Made by a program: the position numbers and the translations under genes
NCBI GenBank assembly: GCA_040507895.1
Contig: JBEVNX010000048.1
Coordinates: 1 to 12,370, forward strand
Length of the DNA: 12,370 bases
Source of the DNA: JBEVNX01 sp040507895
GTDB lineage: Bacteria; Desulfobacterota; Binatia; JACPRU01
Direction: 5' to 3'
Notes under the pieces: model-generated
Told to the model about the DNA's origin: nothing
Databases searched by the model: none
What the model saw: only the letters and a program-made list of their open reading frames with translations
Part shown: positions 6,517 to 12,370 of the stretch, one piece after another
How the letters are laid out: every line of letters starts with the position of its first letter
How positions within the stretch are numbered: position 1 is the first letter of the stretch

Positions 6517-7623
6517 ATGCTACACCGAAGGCGCTTGAAGATCCTGCACGTCGATCCCGAGGCCAGCTTCGGCGGCGGCGAGCGTCAAGTCGCCGGCTTG
6601 ATCCGCCATCTGGCGCGCCGGGGGCACGAGAACGTGCTCGCGGCTGCGGCGAGCTCGCGTCTGGCCGCCATGGTGCCGGCCGCCGACGCGCGCTTGCGCC
6701 CTCTGTCGATCCGCAACGATCTCGACGTCTTGGCCGCGCTGCGCCTGCGGCGGTTGGTCGCGGTGGAGAGCCCTCACGTTCTGCACTTCCACACCTCGCG
6801 AGCCCACGCGATGAGCCCGTGGCTGCGCCGATACGCTCCGCGGGCGATCGCCACGCGGCGCATGGACTACGCGCCCCGGCGCGGTGCCTGGACGGATCTC
6901 CTCTACAATCGCTCGGTCGCCGCGGTCGTGGCGATCTCCGACGAAGTCCGTCGTCGCCTGGTCGACGCTGGCGTGCGGGGCGAGCGCATCGCGGTGATCC
7001 GCAGCGGTGTCGAGCCGCCCCCAGGCTTGCCGGGTCCCGCGGGGCGGGCGGCGGCTCGCGCTCGCTTCGACATCGGCGAGGAGCTGGCGATCGGCATCGT
7101 CGCGGCGCTCGAGCGGCGCAAGGGACACGACGTCTTGTTACGAGCTCTGGCCGCGCTCGACGCCGAAACCTCTCCGTGGCGCTGTCTCGTCTGCGGCGGA
7201 GGATCGCAGCGCGAGGCGCTCGTGCGGCTCGCCGCGGACCTCGGCGTCACGGCGGGCGTGTGCTTCCTCGGCGAGCAGCCGCAGGTGACGGACGTGCTCG
7301 CCGCGCTCGACGTGTTCGTCATGCCCTCCCGCCACGAGGGGCTCGGCGTCGCCCTGCTCGAGGCCATGGCGATGGCGCTCCCGGTCGTGGCTTCCGCCGT
7401 TGGCGGCATTCCCGAGGCGGTCGAGCCGGGAAGGACCGGCCTGCTCGTCCCGAGCGACGATCCCGTCGCGTTGGCGGCCGCGCTCGGCGAGCTCGGGCGC
7501 GATCGCCAGCGCGCGCTGCGGATGGGCGCGGCGGGACGGGAGCGCGTGCTCGCCGAGTTCTCGATGGAGGCGCTGACCGACCGCTACGAAAGGCTCTACG
7601 ACGAAGTCTGCCAGCGCGCCTAG
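6517..7623 (+). CDS. GT4-family (group 1) glycosyltransferase
   Basis: This 368-residue GT-B enzyme starts at ATG 6517. I chose that start because GAAGG precedes it and because the usual GT4 opening, KILHVDPEASFGGGERQV, follows at once. The acceptor-side FGGGERQV is at residues 18-25. The donor half has IGIVAALERRKGHD, then the EX7E pair Glu274 and Glu282 (HEGLGVALLEAM), then ALPVVASAVGGIPEAV and RTGLLVPSDDP. It is a retaining transferase using a nucleotide-sugar donor in the cytosol. It leads the plus-strand set containing the ACP and ketosynthases, with a 110 bp gap before the ACP. It could glycosylate the product of that set, as glycosyltransferases do in some polyene pigment clusters, or belong to the glycan genes on its left. 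Acceptor and donor are not readable. Confidence 0.92.
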   Translation: MLHRRRLKILHVDPEASFGGGERQVAGLIRHLARRGHENVLAAAASSRLAAMVPAADARLRPLSIRNDLDVLAALRLRRLVAVESPHVLHFHTSRAHAMSPWLRRYAPRAIATRRMDYAPRRGAWTDLLYNRSVAAVVAISDEVRRRLVDAGVRGERIAVIRSGVEPPPGLPGPAGRAAARARFDIGEELAIGIVAALERRKGHDVLLRALAALDAETSPWRCLVCGGGSQREALVRLAADLGVTAGVCFLGEQPQVTDVLAALDVFVMPSRHEGLGVALLEAMAMALPVVASAVGGIPEAVEPGRTGLLVPSDDPVALAAALGELGRDRQRALRMGAAGRERVLAEFSMEALTDRYERLYDEVCQRA

Positions 7624-7675
7624 GAAGCGGCCTGTGGTCTGCGGACCGCGCCAGGAGAGCGCGAGAACGAGGCGT

Positions 7676-7708
7676 CGGGCGGCACCGGCGCCCGTTGCGG
7701 AACCCGCA
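7676..7708 (+). other. Two adjacent short GC-rich hairpins ahead of the ACP gene
   Basis: A perfect 6-bp stem (7676-7681 with 7689-7694, 7-nt loop) is followed at once by a perfect 5-bp stem (7696-7700 with 7704-7708, AAC loop). They lie in the 110 bp gap before the ACP start and are not followed by a T run, so an intrinsic terminator is not supported. They could structure the ACP leader RNA or be chance in GC-rich DNA. Confidence 0.2.
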
Positions 7709-7733
7709 GGCATGAGGAATAACGAGCGTTCCC

Positions 7734-8006
7734 ATGAATCGCGACGAGCTCAAGCTCAGCCTGAAGGAGCTTCTCATCGACGGGCTGCGCTTGCAGGATC
7801 TTCGCCCCGACGACATCGAAGACGCGGCGCCGATCTTCGTCGAGGGGCTCGGGCTCGATTCCGTCGATGCCCTCGAGCTGGTGGTGCTGGTCGAGGAGAA
7901 GTTCAACATTCAGATTCCCGATGAGGACATCGGCAAGCGGGCGTTCGCCTCCATCGATGCGCTCACGGAGTACGTTTCGACCGAGCTTTTGAAGAGCCCC
8001 GAGTGA
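7734..8006 (+). CDS. Acyl carrier protein
   Basis: This is a 90-residue, acidic, helical carrier protein. The phosphopantetheine attachment site is Ser43 in GLGLDSVDALELVV, followed by the helix II/III region VEEKFNIQIPDED that contacts partner enzymes. The length is normal for a stand-alone type II ACP. After 4'-phosphopantetheine is added by a PPTase encoded elsewhere, it would carry the growing acyl or polyketide chain for the ketosynthase just downstream, in the cytosol. ATG 7734 is the natural start for the fold. A GAGGAA lies at 7714-7719, rather far upstream at 14 nt. Only one ACP is visible, while aryl-polyene-type clusters often have two, so a second may lie outside the window. It is clearly not the housekeeping ACP by context, since no fabD or fabG flanks it. 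Confidence 0.92.
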   Translation: MNRDELKLSLKELLIDGLRLQDLRPDDIEDAAPIFVEGLGLDSVDALELVVLVEEKFNIQIPDEDIGKRAFASIDALTEYVSTELLKSPE

Positions 8007-8048
8007 ACAGGCTGCCGCGCTCCGACGGCGCCTGCTAGATTGCGGCCG

Positions 8049-9263
8049 ATGCGTCGCGTGGTCATCACCGGAGCCGGCACCTGGAACGGGTTCGGCGCGG
8101 GCGTGCAGGCGTTCCTCGAGGCGTTGCGGAACGGGCGCTGCGCGATCGGCGACATGACGCTGTTCTCCACGTCCGGCTTCCGCACGCATCGCGCGGCGGT
8201 GGCCCCGACGCCCGAGGTCGGCGCCGCGGTGCCTGCCTCGCTCGCCGCGCGGCTCTCGCGCTCCGACCGGATGGCGCTCGCGGCCGCGCGAGAGGCCTGG
8301 CAGGCCTCGGGGATCGGCGAGACGAAGCTCGCTGCCGAGCGCATCGCCGTCGTCGTCGGCGGAACGACCGGAGGAATGCTCGAAGCGGAAGACGTTCTTC
8401 GCAGGCGTCGCTCGGGCGAGCTCGGTCGCATGCCGGTACGCGGGCTGGTGGCGATGCCCGTCGGGTCGACGGCCGACGTGCTCGCGCACGTCTTCGGCTG
8501 CGACGGCGCGCGCAACACGGCCGTGACCGCCTGCTCGTCGAGCGCGAACTCACTCGGGCTCGCCGCCGACTTGATCCAGGACGGTCGGGCGGACGCGGCG
8601 CTCGCCGGTGGCACGGATGCGCACTGTAAGATGACGTATGCGGGCTTCAATGCGCTGCAGGCGCTCGCGCCGGACGTTTGCCGGCCGTTCGACCGCCGCC
8701 GCGCGGGCCTCTCGCTCGGCGAAGGAGCCGCGATGTTCGTCCTCGAGGAGGAAGCACACGCGCGGCGGCGTGGCGCTGCGATCCTTGCCGAATTCGGCGG
8801 CTACGGCATGAGCGCCGACGCGCATCACATGACCGCTCCGGAGCCGGACGGCCGAGGGGCCGTGCTCGCCATGCGCCGCGCGCTCCGCGAAGCGCGTATC
8901 GCGGCCGACGCCGTCGAATACGTCAACGCGCACGGCACCGGCACCCCTCAGAACGACCCGATCGAGACCCGCGCGATCAAGGAGGTGTTCGGCGAGCACG
9001 CTCGGCGGCTGGCGGTGAGCTCGACCAAATCGCAGATCGGTCACTGCCTCGGCGCCGCCGGCGCGATCGAGGCTCTCGCCACCGTGCTTGCGCTTCACCA
9101 CGGCTTCCTACCGCCCACCATCCACCTCGAAGAGCCGGATCCCGAGTGCGACCTCGATTACGTGCCCGGAGCGTCGCGCGAGCAGCGCGTGAGCGTCGCC
9201 GTATCGAACTCGTACGGCTTCGGTGGCAACAACACGAGCGTGGTGCTGACGACATACGCATGA
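8049..9263 (+). CDS. Beta-ketoacyl-ACP synthase, FabF type, catalytically complete
   Basis: This 404-residue ketosynthase starts at ATG 8049. An in-frame TTG nine bases earlier is less likely, since RRVVITGAG is the usual opening. All active-site elements are present: nucleophile Cys162 in TACSSSANS, His295 in NAHGTGTPQND, Lys327 and His332 in TKSQIGHCLGAAG, and the glycine loop YGFGGNNTS near the C-terminus. It should catalyse decarboxylative Claisen condensation of an acyl thioester with malonyl-ACP in the cytosol. It follows the ACP after 42 bp, and its stop overlaps the next ketosynthase-like start as ATGA. This fits a heterodimer in which it is the active alpha partner, as in type II polyketide and aryl polyene systems (compare ApeO). 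A plain FabF-like fatty acid role is the alternative, but the partner gene argues against it. Confidence 0.93.
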   Translation: MRRVVITGAGTWNGFGAGVQAFLEALRNGRCAIGDMTLFSTSGFRTHRAAVAPTPEVGAAVPASLAARLSRSDRMALAAAREAWQASGIGETKLAAERIAVVVGGTTGGMLEAEDVLRRRRSGELGRMPVRGLVAMPVGSTADVLAHVFGCDGARNTAVTACSSSANSLGLAADLIQDGRADAALAGGTDAHCKMTYAGFNALQALAPDVCRPFDRRRAGLSLGEGAAMFVLEEEAHARRRGAAILAEFGGYGMSADAHHMTAPEPDGRGAVLAMRRALREARIAADAVEYVNAHGTGTPQNDPIETRAIKEVFGEHARRLAVSSTKSQIGHCLGAAGAIEALATVLALHHGFLPPTIHLEEPDPECDLDYVPGASREQRVSVAVSNSYGFGGNNTSVVLTTYA

Positions 9264-10477
9264 GCGGGGCGGAGGCGATCGCGATCTCAGGCGTCGGGGT
9301 GGTGAGCCCGCTCGGGATCGGTACCTCCGCGCTCTGGCGATCGCTCTGCGCGGGGCACAGCGCGATCGCGCCGATCACTCGCTTCGATCCCGGCCGTGGG
9401 CCGTCCCATCTCGGCGCGGTCGTGCCCGAGTTCCCCGTGCGCGAGTTCCTACCGCCGCCGCTCGTGCGGCGCATGGACCGACTGTCGCAGATGGTCGGCG
9501 TCGCCGCGGTCCTGGCCGTGGCGGACAGCGGCTACAAGGGGAAGAGCGACGACGGAGACGACTTCGGAGTCGTGGTCGGATCGGCGCTCGGCAACCTCGG
9601 TGAGGCTGCGCTGTTCCTCGATCGCCTGTTTCGCAAAGGGCCCGGGCTCGTCAACCCGATGCTGTTCCCGAACTTGGTGATGAACGCCGCGGCGAGCCAG
9701 ATCGCGATGGCGCTTGCCTGGCGCGGGCCCAACTTGACGATCTCCTGCGGCGAGATCTCCGGCGAGGCGGCCCTCGAAACAGCCATCGACCTCGTGCGCC
9801 GCCGCCGCGCCCGCGCCGTCGTCGTCGCCGCTGGAGAAGAGCTCTCCGAGGTCCTCTTCCACGCGCTGAGCGAGCTGGGCTATCTCTCGCCCCGCCGGCG
9901 AGGACCGGGGGCATCGAAGGGGTTGGAGGGATCGAGGCCATTCGACCTCGATGCAACCGGCCCGGTGCTCGGAGAGGGCGCTGCCGCGCTCGTGGTCGAG
10001 ACGATGGAGTCGGCCATGCGCCGTCGCGCGAAGGTCAGGGCCATCGTCGAGCGCGTCGACCGCTTCCAGCTCCGCGCGCCTGGCCCGCACGTGTGGCCCG
10101 CGCTGGACGCCGCCGGCGAGCGCGGCCTGCCGCCACCTGCCCCGGAGGCCGACGTCGCGCTCTGCGGTGCCGATTCGTCCCCCGAGCGCGACGGCCTTGA
10201 GCTCGAGCTGCTGCGTCGCCTCGCTCCCCCGGCGCTTCCGATCTATTCGCTCGCTGGCGCGATCGGCACGCACGCCTCGCTCGGCTTGTGCACGATCGCG
10301 GTCGGCGCGCAGGTGCTCGAGCATGGGGTGGTGCCGCCGGTCGTCGGCTTGAAGCGGGCGCCGGCGGGCTCGGTGTTTCCCAGAAAGCCGCTGCGGCGCG
10401 CCTGTGCACGTGCGCTCGTGCTCGGCGTAGCGCGCGGTGGCAGCGCCGCCCTCATCGAGTTGGCTCGCCTCGCATGA
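9260..10477 (+). CDS. Ketosynthase-fold protein lacking catalytic residues, chain-length-factor-like
   Basis: This 405-residue thiolase-fold protein opens with IAISGVGVVSPLG and keeps the C-terminal GVARGGSAALIEL element of ketosynthases. Ungapped alignment by eye with FabF around GPNLTISCGEISG puts Glu165 where the nucleophilic Cys belongs. A Cys occurs two residues earlier (Cys163) but is out of register. The first catalytic His (NAHGT) is replaced by Gly303 in LCGADSSP, and the Lys before the second His is missing. His338 in GAIGTHASLG may or may not be the second His. It is thus unlikely to condense chains and fits a chain-length factor that pairs with the upstream ketosynthase (compare ApeC or actinorhodin-type CLFs, which carry Gln at the Cys site). 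It overlaps both neighbours by ATGA. A malonyl-ACP decarboxylase role is the alternative. Confidence 0.85.
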   Translation: MSGAEAIAISGVGVVSPLGIGTSALWRSLCAGHSAIAPITRFDPGRGPSHLGAVVPEFPVREFLPPPLVRRMDRLSQMVGVAAVLAVADSGYKGKSDDGDDFGVVVGSALGNLGEAALFLDRLFRKGPGLVNPMLFPNLVMNAAASQIAMALAWRGPNLTISCGEISGEAALETAIDLVRRRRARAVVVAAGEELSEVLFHALSELGYLSPRRRGPGASKGLEGSRPFDLDATGPVLGEGAAALVVETMESAMRRRAKVRAIVERVDRFQLRAPGPHVWPALDAAGERGLPPPAPEADVALCGADSSPERDGLELELLRRLAPPALPIYSLAGAIGTHASLGLCTIAVGAQVLEHGVVPPVVGLKRAPAGSVFPRKPLRRACARALVLGVARGGSAALIELARLA

Positions 10478-11106
10478 GCGCCGCGTATCCGAGCCTGGTG
10501 GCTCTCGCGGTCTCGCTGGCGTCCGCCGTCGCGGCGATCGCCGGTGGCCAGACCGCGGAGCCGCAGGTGCTCGAGAAGCTCCGGGCGCTCGGCAGAGCGA
10601 GCGCTGGCGTCACGACGATGCGCGCTCACTTCGAGCAGACGAAGCACCTGTCGATCGTGAAGGACGTGCTTCGTTCCTCCGGCACGTTCCTGCTCGACAA
10701 ACGCGGCCGCGTGGCCTGGGACGTCACCGAGCCCGAGCCGATCCGTGTCCTCATCACGCGCGACGGGGTCTTCGCCGCTGGCAAGCGCGTCGCGGGTGGG
10801 GCCGGAGCTCCCGCCGCGCTCTCGCCCCTGCCGATGCTCGAAGGCCTCAACGGAATCTTCGCCGGCGTCTCGGAGGCGACGGCCGTGGATTTCGAGGTCA
10901 GGTTCCTTGCGTCGGACCGGCTGCGGTTGACGCCCCGGTCGCCGCGGCTGGCCGAATGGGTCTCGCACATCGAGATCAGGCTCGGCGGGGAAGCGCGCAT
11001 TCCGATCGACGTGCGCCTCGAGGAGCCAGGGGGCGACGTCACGGAGATCGCTTTCCGGGACGTGGTGGTGAATCCGCCGCTCGACGACGCCGCATTCGCT
11101 CCATGA
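10474..11106 (+). CDS. LolA-like periplasmic lipid/lipoprotein carrier
   Basis: This 210-residue protein starts at ATG 10474, overlapping the previous stop as ATGA. Residues 1-23 form a signal peptide ending in the cleavage-like AIA, although its N-terminus lacks basic residues. The mature part has the LolA pattern: TTMRAHFEQTKHL, then SSGTFLLDKRGRVAWDV with PEPIRVLITRDGVF, and a closing VVVNPPLDDAAF. LolA folds as an open beta-barrel that shields acyl chains while crossing the periplasm. Position in an ACP/ketosynthase operon next to a lipoprotein and an MMPL exporter indicates a dedicated paralogue that moves the pathway's lipidic product, not the housekeeping LolA. This matches LolA-like genes in aryl polyene clusters. 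The cargo is inferred. Confidence 0.85.
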   Translation: MSAAYPSLVALAVSLASAVAAIAGGQTAEPQVLEKLRALGRASAGVTTMRAHFEQTKHLSIVKDVLRSSGTFLLDKRGRVAWDVTEPEPIRVLITRDGVFAAGKRVAGGAGAPAALSPLPMLEGLNGIFAGVSEATAVDFEVRFLASDRLRLTPRSPRLAEWVSHIEIRLGGEARIPIDVRLEEPGGDVTEIAFRDVVVNPPLDDAAFAP

Positions 11107-11825
11107 CGTCGCGCCGGAGCCTGCTAGCGGCGTCGCTGCTGCTCTGCGCCGCGGCTTGTCACCGCGCGGCGCGCCCGGTCACACCGCAGGGGGCGATCCG
11201 AAGCGGCGAGGAGGCGGCGGCTCACGTCGCCGCCCGCGACGTCGACACCCGAACCTTGCGCGCCACGTTCAAGCTCGTGCTCCGCCGCCCGGATGGCTCT
11301 AAGGAGGCTAGCCGCGGCGCGGTCGTGGTCGCACGACCGGATCGCTTGCGGCTGCAGATCTTCTCGTTCGGCGTGGTGACGGCGTACGATTACACGGCCA
11401 ACGGCGAGCGCTACCGCATTCGCGAGCCGCTGAGCGGCGCGCAACGGGTTGGACGCTTCGATGCGGCGGGGGATGAGGGCGACGTGCTCGGCGACGATCT
11501 TCGGCCGCTGTTTCTCGCTCCGATGCCGAGCGCGGCGCCCGCCGTGCGCGACGGCGGCGACCGCTACCTCGTGGCCTCGCAGTCGCCCGAAGGGCGTCGC
11601 ATCGCGGAAGTCTCGAAGCGTTCGGGTGCCATCGAGCGCGAGACCCTGCTCGTGGGCGACTCGCCGCGGCTCGTCATCGAGTACGGCGATTTTCGCGACG
11701 TCGACGGTGTCTCGATGCCGTTCGCGATCGACGTCACGTTGCCTGGCCGCGGCGTTTCGCTGGCGGTCGCCGTCAGCCGCTACGTTCGCAACGTGCCAGT
11801 GGACGCCGGTCTCTTCGAGTTCTGA
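11103..11825 (+). CDS. Outer-membrane lipoprotein, LolB/DUF4292-like
   Basis: This is a 240-residue protein starting at ATG 11103 (ATGA overlap with the LolA-like gene). The N-terminus is basic then hydrophobic and reaches Cys19 in LLLCAAACH. This is a weak lipobox, with Ala at -3 in place of Leu, but lipidation at Cys19 is the best reading. The body is a run of beta-strand-like segments (ARPDRLRLQIFSFGVVTAYD, then RLVIEYGDFRDVDGVSMPFA) as in LolB or DUF4292 proteins, which share LolA's fold. The residue after Cys19 is His, not Asp, so under E. coli rules the protein would go to the outer membrane. Beside a LolA paralogue it could be the outer-membrane acceptor of the cargo. Family assignment is by general pattern and is less certain than for its neighbours. 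Confidence 0.7.
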   Translation: MTSRRSLLAASLLLCAAACHRAARPVTPQGAIRSGEEAAAHVAARDVDTRTLRATFKLVLRRPDGSKEASRGAVVVARPDRLRLQIFSFGVVTAYDYTANGERYRIREPLSGAQRVGRFDAAGDEGDVLGDDLRPLFLAPMPSAAPAVRDGGDRYLVASQSPEGRRIAEVSKRSGAIERETLLVGDSPRLVIEYGDFRDVDGVSMPFAIDVTLPGRGVSLAVAVSRYVRNVPVDAGLFEF

Positions 11826-12370
11826 ATGCCCGGCTGGCTTTCGTCGGAGCGGCTGGTTGCGGCGGTCGATCGGCGACACCGCGCGATCCTGATGGCGGCC
11901 ATCGGGCTGTCGCTCGCCTCGGCGCTCTCGCTGCTACGCCTTCGGCTCGACATGGACGTGCTCGCTCAGCTGCCTTCGCGCTCTGCCGTCTTTCGCGACT
12001 ACCGAGCGTTCCTGCAGTCGTTCGGCGCGTTCGACAGCCTGGTGCTGCTGGTGTCGGGCGCGCCCGACCGCGTCGTGCCGTTCACCGAGGCGCTGGCTCC
12101 GCGCCTCGCACGGATACCCGGGGTCGGCTCGGTCCGCTATCGGGTGGATCTCGACGCGCTGCGCGCGCGCTTCTTCGAGCCGTTTCGCTACCAACTGCTT
12201 TCCGACGAAGGCTTCGACGAGTTGCGGCGCCGCTTGGAGCCCGAGGCGATCGTCGAGCGCGTGCGCCATTTGCGTCAGGCGCTGGCGATGCCGATGAGCC
12301 TCGGCGCGCGCCGCTGGATCGTCGCGGACCCGCTCGGCGTCGAAGAGCTGGTCGGCCGATCGCTGCAGCG
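11826..12370 (+). CDS. RND/MMPL-family exporter, N-terminal part (runs off window)
   Basis: The ATG at 11826 follows the previous TGA without a gap, and the frame stays open to the window edge (181 codons seen). A short basic N-terminus leads into one membrane helix (ILMAAIGLSLASALSLL, about residues 21-37). Next comes LRLDMDVLAQLP, matching the loop after helix 1 in MMPL and HpnN-like transporters, and then a periplasmic porter-domain-like stretch (FGAFDSLVLLVSG, RIPGVGSVRYRVD). The full protein of this family is about 750-900 residues with 11-12 helices and is driven by the proton gradient. In aryl polyene and hopanoid systems such exporters lift lipidic products from the inner membrane. 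Its place after the LolA-like and lipoprotein genes fits a complete transport route. The rest of the gene is needed to confirm the proton-relay Asp residues. Confidence 0.82.
   Translation, partial: MPGWLSSERLVAAVDRRHRAILMAAIGLSLASALSLLRLRLDMDVLAQLPSRSAVFRDYRAFLQSFGAFDSLVLLVSGAPDRVVPFTEALAPRLARIPGVGSVRYRVDLDALRARFFEPFRYQLLSDEGFDELRRRLEPEAIVERVRHLRQALAMPMSLGARRWIVADPLGVEELVGRSLQ

Noticed and set aside
9746..9748. Cys163 of the second ketosynthase as its catalytic nucleophile
   Set aside because: Counting from the GP anchor and from the following SG places it two residues out of register with FabF Cys163, and the first catalytic His is also missing.
9449..10324. Minus-strand frame of 291 codons inside the second ketosynthase
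   Set aside because: Antisense shadow with no domain. The plus strand encodes a recognisable ketosynthase fold.
1..12370. Transposase, integrase, CRISPR array, tRNA or rRNA genes
   Set aside because: I looked on both strands and saw no transposase or integrase motifs, no regularly spaced direct repeats, and no tRNA-like or rRNA-like sequence.

Overview
This window is GC-rich bacterial DNA with tightly packed genes, several ATGA stop/start overlaps and some GTG or TTG starts. A LolA-like carrier, a lipoprotein signal peptide and an RND/MMPL exporter point to a Gram-negative organism with an outer membrane. A GC-rich proteobacterial or deltaproteobacterial-type lineage (Myxococcota, Desulfobacterota, Binatota and similar) would fit, but the sequence alone does not settle the taxon.

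Region A (1-6485) looks like part of a surface glycan locus. It holds the 3' part of a polytopic membrane protein of GT-C/GT39 type (1-1318), a GT4 glycosyltransferase joined to it by an ATGA overlap (1315-2568), and about 485 bp of unclear and probably decayed sequence (2569-3053). These are followed by a complete adenylate-forming ligase resembling benzoate-CoA ligases (3054-4556), a frameshifted remnant of a second membrane protein (4563-4903), a cytosolic GT2 transferase (4949-5629), and an rmlD-like dTDP-4-dehydrorhamnose reductase on the minus strand (5607-6485).

Region B (6517-12370, all plus strand) starts with a second GT4 transferase. It continues with an acyl carrier protein, a catalytically complete FabF-type ketosynthase, a second ketosynthase-fold protein that has lost the nucleophilic Cys and the first His, a LolA-like periplasmic protein, a LolB/DUF4292-like lipoprotein, and the start of an MMPL exporter that runs off the window. 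From the first ketosynthase on, the genes overlap by 4 bp or abut, so they are almost certainly one operon.

The combination of ACP, ketosynthase, chain-length-factor-like partner, LolA, lipoprotein and MMPL, with a benzoate-CoA-ligase-like enzyme nearby, resembles aryl polyene/xanthomonadin-type type II polyketide clusters. The product would be a polyene- or fatty-acyl-like chain built on an ACP and moved to the outer membrane. No ketoreductase, dehydratase, thioesterase or acyltransferase lies in the window, so the product class is an inference. The flanking glycosyltransferases and the rhamnose gene may belong to a separate glycan locus, or may glycosylate the lipid product. The sequence does not decide between these.
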